A stretch of 60,020 bases of DNA from Archaeoglobi archaeon JdFR-42 (GTDB lineage Archaea > Halobacteriota > Archaeoglobi > Archaeoglobales > JdFR-42). The first letter of the stretch is position 1. Each line of letters opens with the position of its first letter. A program made the translations under genes and the position numbers. Of this stretch, positions 1 to 9,163 are shown piece after piece. The DNA lies in assembly GCA_002010305.1 (NCBI GenBank), contig MTND01000010.1:1-60020 (forward strand). Direction: 5' to 3'. The notes beneath the pieces are model-generated. The model ran no database searches. It was not told the origin of the DNA and saw nothing but the letters and a program-made list of their open reading frames with translations.

Positions 1-1
1 G

Positions 2-103
2 TGGGGCGCAGATGGGTGGGCTCCAGACGCCACCAACGCGGTAAGAGAGGCCATAAATCTGGTCAAAGGATTGAAAAGAGAGATAATGGGTGAGGGGGAC
101 TGA
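2..103 (+). CDS. Corrinoid protein, C-terminal end only (partial)
   Basis: Only the last 33 codons are inside the window; the gene runs off the left edge. The readable end, GADGWAPDATNAVREAINLV, is the usual C-terminal helix of B12-binding corrinoid proteins of the MtbC/MttC/MtoC type. These proteins carry a methyl group on cobalt between a substrate methyltransferase and a second methyltransferase. The stop codon is 34 bases before the start of the activator gene. A corrinoid activator and an MtrH homologue follow, which agrees with this reading. The call rests on a short stretch plus context; the cobalt-ligating histidine lies outside the window. Confidence 0.72.
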   Translation, partial: WGADGWAPDATNAVREAINLVKGLKREIMGEGD

Positions 104-137
104 CTTTCCAGCCTATAGATATGGCAGGAGGGAGAAA

Positions 138-2048
138 ATGGAATCCACAGCCAGACTTAGTGATGGAGGGCAGGCAAGGATAGTTTTTCAACCAGAGGGG
201 AAAAGAGGGGTTTTTCCTGTTGGAACCACAATTATGGACGCTGCCAGGGAAGTGGGAGTAGATATTGAAACCATATGCGGTGGTAAACTGACGTGCGGCA
301 AGTGTCAGGTTATTATAGAGGGTGGAATGGAGAATCTTTCTCCAGTAACTGAAGATGAGCAAAGACTTCTAGATAAGAAAAAGGCAGGAAAAAACTACAG
401 ACTTGCATGTGTAACAAAATTTTATGGAGACGTTGTTGTCTATGTCCCAGAGGAGAGTCGTGGTGGAGAGCAAATCATCCTCAAAGAAGGGGTAGAGCTC
501 TCTGTTGAAATGGATCCAGCTGTTAAAAAGTATTATCTTGAGCTTGAAAAACCACACTTAAAAGATGATCTGGGAGACTTTGAACGAGTTCTCAATGCTC
601 TAAAAAAGGATTATGGAATCGAAGGAGTGGACATCGATTACCAGGTTCTGAGAAAAATGCCTGATGTTCTGAGAGATAACGACTGGAAAGTCACTGTATC
701 CATATGGGACGACAAAGAGATAGTGGATATTGAGGGAGGATATACAGCTGAAGAAGTATATGGTCTTGCTGTAGATATCGGTACAACCACTGTGGTAGGA
801 TATCTCACCGATTTAAGAACAGGAGAAGTCCTTGCCGTGGATTCCATGATGAACCCTCAGGTTACCTACGGAGAAGACGTGATGTCCAGAATTACCTTTG
901 CCATGCAGGAACCTGATGGACTGGATAAACTGAACGATAAAATCATAAACGGGCTTAACAAAATTCTCGAAAAAGCCTGTCAGCAGGCAAATATATCCCC
1001 CACCAAAGTGAGTGAAGTAACCATTGTCGGTAATACAGGAATGCACCACATATTTATGAAAATCAATCCCAAACATATCGCTATGGCACCTTATGTACCA
1101 GCTCTGCACCAGTCTCACGATGTGAAAGCAAGAGATTTAGGGCTTAACATAGCTGAAGGTAGTTATGTTCACGTTTTGCCTATAGAAGCCGGATGGGTTG
1201 GTGCAGACAATGTGGCTGTTCTGATAGCAACTGAACCATACAAACAGGATGAAATGCAACTTATAATAGATATCGGGACAAATGGAGAGATAGTTCTTGG
1301 CAATAAAGAGAGGATGATGTCCTGTTCTGCTGCTGCGGGTCCTGCACTTGAGGGGGCCCATATCAAGCATGGCATGAGAGCTGCCACGGGAGCTATCGAA
1401 AAGATCAGAATCGATCCTGAAACCTATGAGTCTACGTACAATACCATCGGGAATGCACCACCAAGGGGGATATGTGGATCAGGAATTATTGATGCAGTGG
1501 CCGAAATGTTCAGGGCAGGAATAGTCAAGAAAAATGGACGATTTAATTTGGATCTCGATACACCTCGAGTGAGAGAAACAGATGGTATTCCTGAATACGT
1601 TATTGCTTGGGCAAATGAAACCTCCACTGGACATGATATCGTCATGACTCAGAAAGATATCAGGGAAGTGCAACTGGCCAAAGGCGCCATGTCCGCTGGT
1701 GCTCATATCCTTATGAACGAGATGGGTGTGGATAAAGTAGACAGGGTCATTGTGGCCGGAGCGTTTGGAAATTACATCGATAAACTCTCCGCTCTTATCA
1801 TAGGACTCGTCCCTGAGGTTCCTTTGGACAGAATTGATTCTGTAGGAAATGCAGCCGGTGTGGGAGCGAGAATTGCTCTGATCAGCAGAAAGAAAAGGAA
1901 GGAGGCCAACGAAATAGCCAGACGAGTCGAACACATAAAACTGGCAGTTCATCCAGATTTTGAAAAAGAGTTTACCCGGGCCATGTTCTTCCCCCATATG
2001 GAGAAAAAGAGGTATCAGAACTTTGATGAGATAATTCGGAGTCGATAA
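138..2048 (+). CDS. RACo-type reductive activator of corrinoid proteins (2Fe-2S + ASKHA/DUF4445)
   Basis: The 636-residue protein begins with a plant-type 2Fe-2S ferredoxin domain (Cys47, Cys53, Cys56, Cys91). The rest is an ASKHA-fold ATPase domain, with phosphate-binding motifs AVDIGTTTVVG and IIDIGTNGEIV. The family uses ATP and a low-potential electron to return inactive Co(II) corrinoid to Co(I). An N-terminal 2Fe-2S domain is typical of bacterial RACo and MtoD-like activators; methanogen RamA instead has a C-terminal 4Fe-4S ferredoxin. ATG138 is chosen because AGGAGGGAG lies just before it; a GTG at 90 would extend it by 16 residues. The corrinoid protein upstream is the likely client. 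It is followed two bases later by the MtrH homologue. Confidence 0.88.
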   Translation: MESTARLSDGGQARIVFQPEGKRGVFPVGTTIMDAAREVGVDIETICGGKLTCGKCQVIIEGGMENLSPVTEDEQRLLDKKKAGKNYRLACVTKFYGDVVVYVPEESRGGEQIILKEGVELSVEMDPAVKKYYLELEKPHLKDDLGDFERVLNALKKDYGIEGVDIDYQVLRKMPDVLRDNDWKVTVSIWDDKEIVDIEGGYTAEEVYGLAVDIGTTTVVGYLTDLRTGEVLAVDSMMNPQVTYGEDVMSRITFAMQEPDGLDKLNDKIINGLNKILEKACQQANISPTKVSEVTIVGNTGMHHIFMKINPKHIAMAPYVPALHQSHDVKARDLGLNIAEGSYVHVLPIEAGWVGADNVAVLIATEPYKQDEMQLIIDIGTNGEIVLGNKERMMSCSAAAGPALEGAHIKHGMRAATGAIEKIRIDPETYESTYNTIGNAPPRGICGSGIIDAVAEMFRAGIVKKNGRFNLDLDTPRVRETDGIPEYVIAWANETSTGHDIVMTQKDIREVQLAKGAMSAGAHILMNEMGVDKVDRVIVAGAFGNYIDKLSALIIGLVPEVPLDRIDSVGNAAGVGARIALISRKKRKEANEIARRVEHIKLAVHPDFEKEFTRAMFFPHMEKKRYQNFDEIIRSR

Positions 2049-2049
2049 C

Positions 2050-2985
2050 ATGTTTGTGGTTAAAAATCCTCAGAAGGTCGTGGAGATAGAAGGGATAAAG
2101 ATTGGAGGAACCGGTGAGAATCCCACTGTACTGATAGGTACCATGTTCTACACAGGCCACAAAATTGTTGAGAGACGTAAGGAAGGTAAATTCAACAGGA
2201 AAAGGGCTGAGGAGCTTATTAACATGCAGGAGACATTGAGTGATGAGACTGGTATCCCTTCCATGCTGGATATCGTTGCCGTGTCTGCCGAAGAGTTCAA
2301 AAATTACATCGATTTCGTAGCTGATGTGACAGACATGCCATTCATGATCGATGCTTGGAAAATCCCACCCAAAATTGGAGCTGCTAAATACGTGAAGGAG
2401 ATTGGTCTGGAGAACAGAGTGATATACAACAGTCTATCCCCTTGGAGCGAAGACCTTGATAAGGAAATTGCAGAATTAAAAAAGATTGGTCTCAAACACG
2501 GTCTGACGGTTGCTTACAACATGGCAGATCCCACTGTAGAGGGGAGAATATCCCTCCTTAATGATCTTTTACTCCCGAGTCTCGAAAAAGCTGGTTTCGA
2601 GAACATACTGATAGATACCTCTGTGCTCAACACACCTGCTATTGCTCTGTCCATCCTTGCAAACAAACAAATCAAGGAGGAATTTGGTTATCCCGTTGGA
2701 TGCGCCCCATCCAATGGAACAGACATGTGGAAATACCCGAGAGAGCAGTGGGGTAAAATCGGATTTGCTGCTGTTGACAGTGCTGCTCACGCAATATCAG
2801 CATTGATGTGGAACGACTTCATGTTGTACGGTGCAATAGAAAATGCAAAATGGATATTTCCTGCTGTTGCTACTGCTTCCTCCATTCTCGCAACTTTTCT
2901 ATATGATGAAACGGAAAAATTGCCTTCGGATACACACCCAATAAGCAAACTATTTCCTGAATTCGTGGAGCAACTCAAAAAATAA
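2050..2985 (+). CDS. MtrH-family methyltransferase (tetrahydromethanopterin S-methyltransferase subunit H homologue)
   Basis: This 311-residue TIM-barrel protein matches MtrH over its length (VEIEGIKIGGTGENPTVLIG at the start, then GCAPSNGTDMW near residue 219). MtrH moves methyl between tetrahydromethanopterin and a corrinoid. No other mtr subunit is present. Instead the gene sits one base after the corrinoid activator and close to a corrinoid protein. Stand-alone MtrH homologues of this kind serve methylotrophic or methoxydotrophic systems. The inferred role is to pass a methyl group from the neighbouring corrinoid protein to tetrahydromethanopterin. The original methyl donor cannot be told from this window, because the substrate methyltransferase would lie upstream. 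Confidence 0.87.
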   Translation: MFVVKNPQKVVEIEGIKIGGTGENPTVLIGTMFYTGHKIVERRKEGKFNRKRAEELINMQETLSDETGIPSMLDIVAVSAEEFKNYIDFVADVTDMPFMIDAWKIPPKIGAAKYVKEIGLENRVIYNSLSPWSEDLDKEIAELKKIGLKHGLTVAYNMADPTVEGRISLLNDLLLPSLEKAGFENILIDTSVLNTPAIALSILANKQIKEEFGYPVGCAPSNGTDMWKYPREQWGKIGFAAVDSAAHAISALMWNDFMLYGAIENAKWIFPAVATASSILATFLYDETEKLPSDTHPISKLFPEFVEQLKK

Positions 2986-3023
2986 TCTACCATACCTTTT
3001 AATTTTCTCTCCCAATATGTACC

Positions 3024-4283
3024 TCACCTAAAAGGATGGATGTTTTTTCCCTTAACTCTGATCAGTGGCATGGAAATATGTCTTCGAGCTCTTGGTGGTA
3101 CTTCATACAACCCTGGAGATAATTCTCTCGGAATTTCTACCTCAATTTTACTTTCTGCAGAAGTTTTGCACCTCTTGCATCGAAATCCCTGATTTTTCCC
3201 CGCTGATTCCATGCTCTTACCACACACCCAACAGACAGGATTTTTATAATCTACTATCTTTGCAAGCTTTATTATCTCAATCTTCTCGAGATTTACTGTT
3301 CTCTTTTTCATACTCCCATATACAACAATCTCATCACCTGGGTGTAGGGCTCTGATAACATTTCTAAATTGCTTTGTTGGTTCGTATGCTGCACATTTCA
3401 CTTTTCCGAATCTTGTCTCGAGATAAAAGAAAACATGACCTCCGATATGAGTATATGGTTTCTCGATCACCACTCCCTTTAATCTATAGGATCGATAATC
3501 CCTCAAGACGTCAACTTCCTTTTCAGGAATTAGATGCATATCGGTGGACTGATTGGTGATAAAAAGCTGAAACTTATCTATTTCCTCAGATCTAATGATA
3601 AGGAATGCTCTGATAATGGCAAATACACTTTTTCCTCTGATTCCAAACAAAACCGGGTCAGGAGACCCAGGAGTAAAAACAACCTCATCATTTTCTCTAT
3701 CAACAGTATCCCATACAAGGGGATAGGCTATCTCATCTGCTTTGAAAACTGAATTCCTATCAACTTCCCGTTGTGTACCAAACCTTGAAGGATGGCGGTA
3801 GGTCAGCAACTCATACGTAGGATCTCTAACATCCAGCCCAACTGCTGCTAGGGCCCCCACAACTCCTCTACCATTCCTCAGAGCATAATGTTGTATATCT
3901 AGATCCTCAATTAGTTCCATGGCCTCCTCATAAGTCATCACATCTCTTAGAGCTTTTTTTGCGAAAATTCTTAACTTTTCATGAATCTCTTCAACAATAA
4001 CTAGCCCAGGGTTTGTATTTCTATCATCCAGCCAGCAATTATTATCCAGATGTTTTCTGCATAAATCTGCAAGTTCTTCAATGTCTATATCACCCCACAC
4101 AGGAATGGCTACAGCACCATTACCTCTGGTTTTATAGGGGATTGTTGGGTTCAACCGAATTAGCCTAGGAAGACCGACATGCCATCGTTCTCTCAATTCT
4201 TCCATTAAAGTGACGGCCCAGTAGGTGGTACATCCTCCATTAACAGAATCCGTGTCATCTACACCAATCCAGAGAAGTTTCAT
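3024..4283 (-). CDS. tiaS: tRNA(Ile2) 2-agmatinylcytidine synthetase TiaS
   Basis: TiaS attaches agmatine to C34 of tRNA-Ile2 so that the anticodon reads AUA. The protein (419 residues) opens with the diagnostic IGVDDTDSVNGGCTTYWA. It has an OB-fold region near residue 290 (GVVIEKPYTHIGGHVFF) and ends with a zinc ribbon (CWVCGK ... CKRCK). An upstream in-frame ATG at 4394 exists. ATG4283 is preferred because it starts at the conserved sequence and a TTTATATGG box lies 20-28 bases before it, which fits a leaderless transcript. The gene diverges from the TctA-like gene. TiaS is a strictly archaeal marker. Confidence 0.93.
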   Translation of the reverse strand: MKLLWIGVDDTDSVNGGCTTYWAVTLMEELRERWHVGLPRLIRLNPTIPYKTRGNGAVAIPVWGDIDIEELADLCRKHLDNNCWLDDRNTNPGLVIVEEIHEKLRIFAKKALRDVMTYEEAMELIEDLDIQHYALRNGRGVVGALAAVGLDVRDPTYELLTYRHPSRFGTQREVDRNSVFKADEIAYPLVWDTVDRENDEVVFTPGSPDPVLFGIRGKSVFAIIRAFLIIRSEEIDKFQLFITNQSTDMHLIPEKEVDVLRDYRSYRLKGVVIEKPYTHIGGHVFFYLETRFGKVKCAAYEPTKQFRNVIRALHPGDEIVVYGSMKKRTVNLEKIEIIKLAKIVDYKNPVCWVCGKSMESAGKNQGFRCKRCKTSAESKIEVEIPRELSPGLYEVPPRARRHISMPLIRVKGKNIHPFR

Positions 4284-4302
4284 CCAATCCCATCTTCGTT
4301 CC

Positions 4303-4311
4303 ACCATATAA
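4303..4311 (-). promoter_or_regulatory. TATA box of tiaS
   Basis: TTTATATGG on the minus strand ends 20 bases before ATG4283. This is the expected spacing for a leaderless archaeal transcript, and it argues against the longer start at 4394. Confidence 0.55.
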
Positions 4312-4430
4312 ACATTTTTCAGCATTTTTGCCAAGGGAATTGATAACCGATAAATCCGTAACCAGAGATTAAAATCCTGCAACCATTTGTTCACAATTTG
4401 TGACTCTTTGAGTTACAATTTCAGAAAATC

Positions 4431-4439
4431 ATTTATCTA
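4431..4439 (+). promoter_or_regulatory. TATA-like box of the TctA-like gene
   Basis: ATTTATCTA lies 20-28 bases upstream of GTG4459. This is the usual leaderless spacing, and it is the main reason for choosing GTG4459 over ATG4387 as the start. Confidence 0.4.
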
Positions 4440-4458
4440 TCTTTCACATTCCCTTGGT

Positions 4459-5742
4459 GTGCATTCTGGAATTATCATATCTATCTCTCTTGGTATAGCT
4501 CTTGGAATACTGAGCGGACTCATCCCTGGAATTCATACCAACACTTTTGCTTTAATCCTTGCGACCTTTTCAGACTGGTTTATGCAATTCGGATTCACTC
4601 CGGAAAATATTGCCTTGATTATTGTGGCAAATACAATTACCCATACCTTTCTGGACATAATACCCTCTGTGTTTCTTGGGGCTCCAGAAGAAGATACTGC
4701 TCTTGCAATCCTCCCAACCCATGAACTACTGTTGGAAGGGAAAGGAATAGAGGCAATTAAGCTCTCTGCTACCGGCAGTATTATGAGTGCATTGCTGAGC
4801 CTCAGCCTTATATTCCCGGTGTATATTCTACTAATATGGGGATATAGTACTATAGCAAAATACACCCTTTGGGTGCTTACGGCAGTTATATTTTCTATCA
4901 TCTGGTCTGAGCGGGGAGAGTCAATATATGGAGCAGGTCGTTACAGCAGAATGAAATTCAGAGGATACGCCTTTTTCACTCTCATTATTTCTGGTGTTCT
5001 GGGAATTGTTGTCTTTCAATACCAATATTTAAGCAACCCTTACGTAGGAGTGGATTCAAACATCTTGTTTCCACTATTGACCGGACTTTTTGGTATACCC
5101 ACACTCATTTTAAGTTCAATTTCCAATCCAGAGATACCGGATCAAAAGAATGTAGATATGAATCTTAGATTGAAAGAGATACTCAGAGGTTTTACCACCG
5201 GAACATTTTCTGGCCTTGCGGTATCCATGTTCCCTGGCATCAGTAATGGTGTTGCTACTATACTTTCAAGGTTGCTGACCCCCTATAAAGATATAAAAAC
5301 AGGTAAACGAGAGTTTATAGTATCTCTATCCTCAGCTAATACATCCAATGCCATATTTACTCTACTGATCCTATTCTCCCTTGGAAAAATGAGGAGTGGA
5401 GCTGCGGTCTTCATTTCCTCCATTACACGTACAGTTTCAGAGACTGCATTTTTGATATGGATCTATACCATCGGAATAACTGCTATCTTAGCCTTCTTCC
5501 TGACTTTATTTTTTGGTAAAGTCATGGCCAGAATTGTACTACGAGTGAATTATGCTAGGTTGTCTCACGTGGTCCTGATTTTTTTGCTTGTAATGGTATT
5601 TCTTCTTAATGGATCATATGGTTTGGTAGTAATTTTCTTTGCTACTCTTGTAGGTTTTTTACCCATATTACTTAAAGTTAGGAGAGTAAACTGTATGGGA
5701 GTGATAATGATCCCGGTTATCCTATATCTCATAGGAGGGTAA
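4459..5742 (+). CDS. TctA/DUF112-like archaeal membrane protein
   Basis: This is a very hydrophobic protein of about 427 residues with roughly ten membrane segments. The repeated G-I-x-x-G-x-x-P-G-I-H/S motifs (GILSGLIPGIHTNT near the N-terminus, GLAVSMFPGISNG about residue 280) mark the TctA-like family (COG1784 in archaea). Bacterial TctA is the large membrane subunit of tripartite tricarboxylate transporters. The archaeal branch stands alone without TctB or TctC, and its substrate is unknown. The N-terminal copy keeps the fold-repeat character (two halves each with a PG motif). GTG4459 is chosen over ATG4387 because of TATA spacing and because the first membrane segment begins right there. 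Confidence 0.75.
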   Translation: MHSGIIISISLGIALGILSGLIPGIHTNTFALILATFSDWFMQFGFTPENIALIIVANTITHTFLDIIPSVFLGAPEEDTALAILPTHELLLEGKGIEAIKLSATGSIMSALLSLSLIFPVYILLIWGYSTIAKYTLWVLTAVIFSIIWSERGESIYGAGRYSRMKFRGYAFFTLIISGVLGIVVFQYQYLSNPYVGVDSNILFPLLTGLFGIPTLILSSISNPEIPDQKNVDMNLRLKEILRGFTTGTFSGLAVSMFPGISNGVATILSRLLTPYKDIKTGKREFIVSLSSANTSNAIFTLLILFSLGKMRSGAAVFISSITRTVSETAFLIWIYTIGITAILAFFLTLFFGKVMARIVLRVNYARLSHVVLIFLLVMVFLLNGSYGLVVIFFATLVGFLPILLKVRRVNCMGVIMIPVILYLIGG

Positions 5743-5783
5743 AGGACAAGATATTTTAAGAGTCAGATTAATAAATCCCCAGT

Positions 5784-6749
5784 ATGGTGGAAAAGCCTCT
5801 TGCTGTTGCTATCAGCAGTAACCGCTATGATGGTATAACGCGAGTAATGGAGTTTATTAAAGATGATCTGTCTATCAATGATGGCGACTCTATCCTCATA
5901 AAACCAAATCTGGTCTCTTGGAACAACTTCAACGCTAACACTAGCTACAGAACCGTTTTTTCTCTTATTAACTTTCTCAAGGACAATTACAGCAATCTCA
6001 ACATTGTTGTAGGCGAGGGGAGTGCTGAAGCTTGGAAGAACGGAAAAACTACCTACGACCTTTTCAGACAGATGAAATACACAAAAATCCAAGAACGATA
6101 TCGAGAAGTAATATTCAGAGACTTCCTAGAAGAGGCCATCCATGAAACTTTCGAAGTGGAAACTATCCATGGAAAAGATACAGTGGAAATTTCGTCCTAT
6201 TATAAAGAATTTGATTACATAATTTCGGTAGCCCTCCCAAAAACCCATGATTTTGCCATTGCTACCCTTTCCATCAAAAACATGATGGGTCTGTTAAGAC
6301 CTGGAGATTGGATTAAGATTCATGGACTGAAATCAGAGAGAGACCTCCACAAGAAAGGGTTTTTCAGGAAAGGGAGAGATGAGAGTGTTTATCTAAAAAG
6401 CATTCACCTCATTCATAAAAACATTGTTCGACTGATGAAAGTATGTCCCCCTACCCTTTCGATTATTGATGGCTTCACTGGCATAGAAGGAGATGGTCCT
6501 GTTCACGGAAAATTAGTAGATCTCGGCATATTTATAGCAAGTGAGGATCCTGCCAGAGCAGACGCTTTTGGAGTAAAAATAATGGGATTCCTTCCAGAAG
6601 ATATAGGCTATCTGTATTATGTTGGAAAAGAGGGGTTAGGTAGCCTTAATACCAATCCAGACAGGGGTGACGAATTTCAACATAAAGTGAAGAAGTTTGA
6701 GCCTCATCCTGATTATGAACTTCAAGCCCAATGGAGGGAAAATTTATAA
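5784..6749 (+). CDS. DUF362 family protein
   Basis: The 321-residue protein matches DUF362 (SILIKPNLV near residue 38, VALPKTHDFAIATLSIKNMMGL about residue 155, ASEDPARADAFG near residue 255). DUF362 proteins are often fused to or encoded beside 4Fe-4S ferredoxins; their reaction is not settled. This one has no ferredoxin domain. Its stop codon overlaps the ATG of hdrA (TAATG), so the two are almost certainly co-transcribed. That makes it a candidate accessory factor for the HdrA/polyferredoxin complex, by context only. Confidence 0.8.
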   Translation: MVEKPLAVAISSNRYDGITRVMEFIKDDLSINDGDSILIKPNLVSWNNFNANTSYRTVFSLINFLKDNYSNLNIVVGEGSAEAWKNGKTTYDLFRQMKYTKIQERYREVIFRDFLEEAIHETFEVETIHGKDTVEISSYYKEFDYIISVALPKTHDFAIATLSIKNMMGLLRPGDWIKIHGLKSERDLHKKGFFRKGRDESVYLKSIHLIHKNIVRLMKVCPPTLSIIDGFTGIEGDGPVHGKLVDLGIFIASEDPARADAFGVKIMGFLPEDIGYLYYVGKEGLGSLNTNPDRGDEFQHKVKKFEPHPDYELQAQWRENL

Positions 6750-9163
6750 TGTCACAGAGTCTCGAATCTACTTCCCGGACAGGTGTAGATATGAACATAG
6801 GAGTGTTTGTCTGCCACTGTGGTTTGAACATTGCAAGAGTGATTCACATACCTGAGATAGTTGAGTATGCAAAGAATCTTGATGGTGTGACGTTTGTCAA
6901 AGACATACAGTATGCTTGCTCTGATTCTGGTCAAGAAGAGATTATCCAAGCAATTAAAGAAAACAAGCTGGATAGAGTGGTTATTGCTGCATGTTCCCCA
7001 AAAATGCATGAGGTTACGTTCAGAAGAGCAGTTTATCAGGCCGGTTTAAATCCTTATCTGGTAGAAATCGTGAACATACGGGAACAGTGTTCATGGGTTC
7101 ACTCTGAGACACCTAGATCAGCTACACTCAAAGCAAAAGACCTGATACGGATGGGGGTTTCGAGGGCAAAAAAACTCAAACCTCTCAAACGAAAGAAAAT
7201 TCCGATAACAAAAAGTGTATTAGTAATAGGTGGAGGGGTCGCTGGAATTGAGGCAGCACTGGACTTGGCAGATTCAGGCACAAAGGTGTATCTGGTAGAG
7301 AAAAAACCTACCATCGGAGGACATATGGCCAGATTTAATGAGGTCTTTCCCAACAATGACTGTTCAATATGCATCCTAGCTCCAAAGATGTCTTGTGCTC
7401 TCACCCACAAAAATATAGAAGTGATAACCAATGCCGAAGTAACTGGACTGGAAGGCACCGTAGGAAATTTTAAAGTCACTATAAAAAAACATCCCAGATA
7501 TGTAGATGAAGAACTCTGCAAAGGCTGTATTTCTGACTGCAGCAGTGTGTGTCCCGTTGAAGTTCCCAATGAGTTTGATTATACAATTGGGCCGAGGAAA
7601 GCCATTTACATGCCATTCCCCCAATCCACCCCCTTGATTGCAGCTATTGATCGTGAGCATTGCATCGGGTGTAAACTTTGTCAAGAGGCTTGTGAACCTG
7701 ATGCCATAAACTTCGACCAGAAACCTGAAACTATGGAAGTTGAGGTTGGGGCCATTGTGGTAGCGACGGGATGGAAACCTTTTGATGCGCGAAAAATAGA
7801 AGAATATGGTTACGGCAGATTTACCAACGTGATCACCACTTATGAACTGGAGAGGTTATTAAGTGCTTCTGGACCAACCCTTGGTCAGGTTCTGAGACCT
7901 TCTGATCTGGTACCTCCTAAAAAGGTAGCCTTTATCCAGTGTGTTGGTTCCAGAGACGAAAAGACCAATCCATACTGTTCTCGAGTCTGCTGTATGGTAT
8001 CCCTTAAAAACGCCCAGATTATCAAAGAAAGATTAAGTGATGTCGACATAACAATATTCTACATCGACATCAGAGCTTTCGGAAGGTGGTACGAAGAATA
8101 CTACAAAAGGAGTCAGGAAATAGGAATTAAATTTGTCAGATCCAGAGTAGCTGAGGTAAAAGAGATTGAAGGTAAGAACCTGACCCTCATGTATGAAGAC
8201 ACGCTAAATGGTGGAATAAAAGAAGAGACCTTTGACATGGTTGTATTATCAGGAGGGATGGAAGGAGGAGAAGATACTCAAACTCTCTCCACTATACTGA
8301 ACATTCCGACTGGAGAAGATGGTTTTTTTGAGGTAGCCCACCCGAAATTGAGACCTGTAGAAACCACTGTCGAAGGAATTTATGTAGTTGGTACTGCAAC
8401 AGGTCCCAAAGACATCCAAGATTCCCTAGCTCAGGCGGGTCTTGCTGTTGCAAAAATCCTTAAACTATTTATGAGGAAGGATGCAGAGCTTGAACCGTAT
8501 AGTGGGACTGTAATTGAAGACCAGTGTATTGGATGTCAGCTCTGCATGGAGATCTGCCAAGCACACAACATAATAATGGAGAACCGAAAAGCATTGATTA
8601 ATGAGGCGGCATGTAAAGGTTGTGGTGTCTGTGCTGCGGCATGCCCAACAAATGCCATAGAAATGAAATATTTCACTGATGAACAGATCATGGCTCAAAT
8701 CGATGCTCTCGGAGAGGAGAAAAACACTTATCCCCTTATACTTGGATTTCTATGTTGGTGGTGTGGATATGGGGCAGCAGATCTGGCTGGTAATCTAAAA
8801 TTACAGTATCCACCCAATCTCAGAATAATCCGGGTACTGTGTGCTGGAAGAGTTGATCCAGAATTCATTATGCGAGCTTTTCAGAAGGGTGTGGATGGGG
8901 TCATGATTGTGGGATGTAGACTGGGAGAATGTCATTACGATTTTGGAAATCAATATGCAATAGAGCGAATAGATATTTTGAAAGATGTTTTAGATAAAAT
9001 AGGCATCAACCCCAGAAGACTTAAAACCCTGTGGGTATCTGCTGGAGAGGCAAGCATATTTGCAAGAGAAGTGGAGAACTTTGTTGTAGAGCTTGAGAGT
9101 ATAGGGCCTCTGGGTGAGGAGCTCCAGACGATCCCTGAAGGTGGCAAACATGGAGATACGTAG
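6749..9163 (+). CDS. hdrA: HdrA-MvhD fusion: heterodisulfide reductase subunit A with C-terminal 2Fe-2S MvhD domain
   Basis: HdrA is the flavin subunit of soluble heterodisulfide reductase and bifurcates electrons between ferredoxin and CoM-S-S-CoB or related acceptors. Visible in order: CHCG at residues 22-25; a GGGVAGIEAALDL FAD-binding fold near 155; CSICILAPKMSC; an inserted 4Fe-4S ferredoxin region (CKGC ... CIGCKLCQEAC); the HdrA motif NPYCSRVCC; two C-terminal 4Fe-4S motifs (CIGCQLCMEIC, CKGCGVCAAACP); and an MvhD domain from about residue 655 (FLCWWCGYGAADLAG ... GCRLGECHY). The fusion replaces a separate MvhD. All positions that are selenocysteine in some methanococci are cysteine here. 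ATG6749 has GGAGGG ten bases before it. No hdrBC is in the window. Confidence 0.93.
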   Translation: MSQSLESTSRTGVDMNIGVFVCHCGLNIARVIHIPEIVEYAKNLDGVTFVKDIQYACSDSGQEEIIQAIKENKLDRVVIAACSPKMHEVTFRRAVYQAGLNPYLVEIVNIREQCSWVHSETPRSATLKAKDLIRMGVSRAKKLKPLKRKKIPITKSVLVIGGGVAGIEAALDLADSGTKVYLVEKKPTIGGHMARFNEVFPNNDCSICILAPKMSCALTHKNIEVITNAEVTGLEGTVGNFKVTIKKHPRYVDEELCKGCISDCSSVCPVEVPNEFDYTIGPRKAIYMPFPQSTPLIAAIDREHCIGCKLCQEACEPDAINFDQKPETMEVEVGAIVVATGWKPFDARKIEEYGYGRFTNVITTYELERLLSASGPTLGQVLRPSDLVPPKKVAFIQCVGSRDEKTNPYCSRVCCMVSLKNAQIIKERLSDVDITIFYIDIRAFGRWYEEYYKRSQEIGIKFVRSRVAEVKEIEGKNLTLMYEDTLNGGIKEETFDMVVLSGGMEGGEDTQTLSTILNIPTGEDGFFEVAHPKLRPVETTVEGIYVVGTATGPKDIQDSLAQAGLAVAKILKLFMRKDAELEPYSGTVIEDQCIGCQLCMEICQAHNIIMENRKALINEAACKGCGVCAAACPTNAIEMKYFTDEQIMAQIDALGEEKNTYPLILGFLCWWCGYGAADLAGNLKLQYPPNLRIIRVLCAGRVDPEFIMRAFQKGVDGVMIVGCRLGECHYDFGNQYAIERIDILKDVLDKIGINPRRLKTLWVSAGEASIFAREVENFVVELESIGPLGEELQTIPEGGKHGDT

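Noticed and set aside
7973-8002. Possible selenocysteine site in HdrA (NPYCSRVCC)
   Set aside because: Some methanococcal HdrA proteins have Sec in this motif, but both codons here are cysteine (TGC/TGT) and no UGA interrupts the gene.
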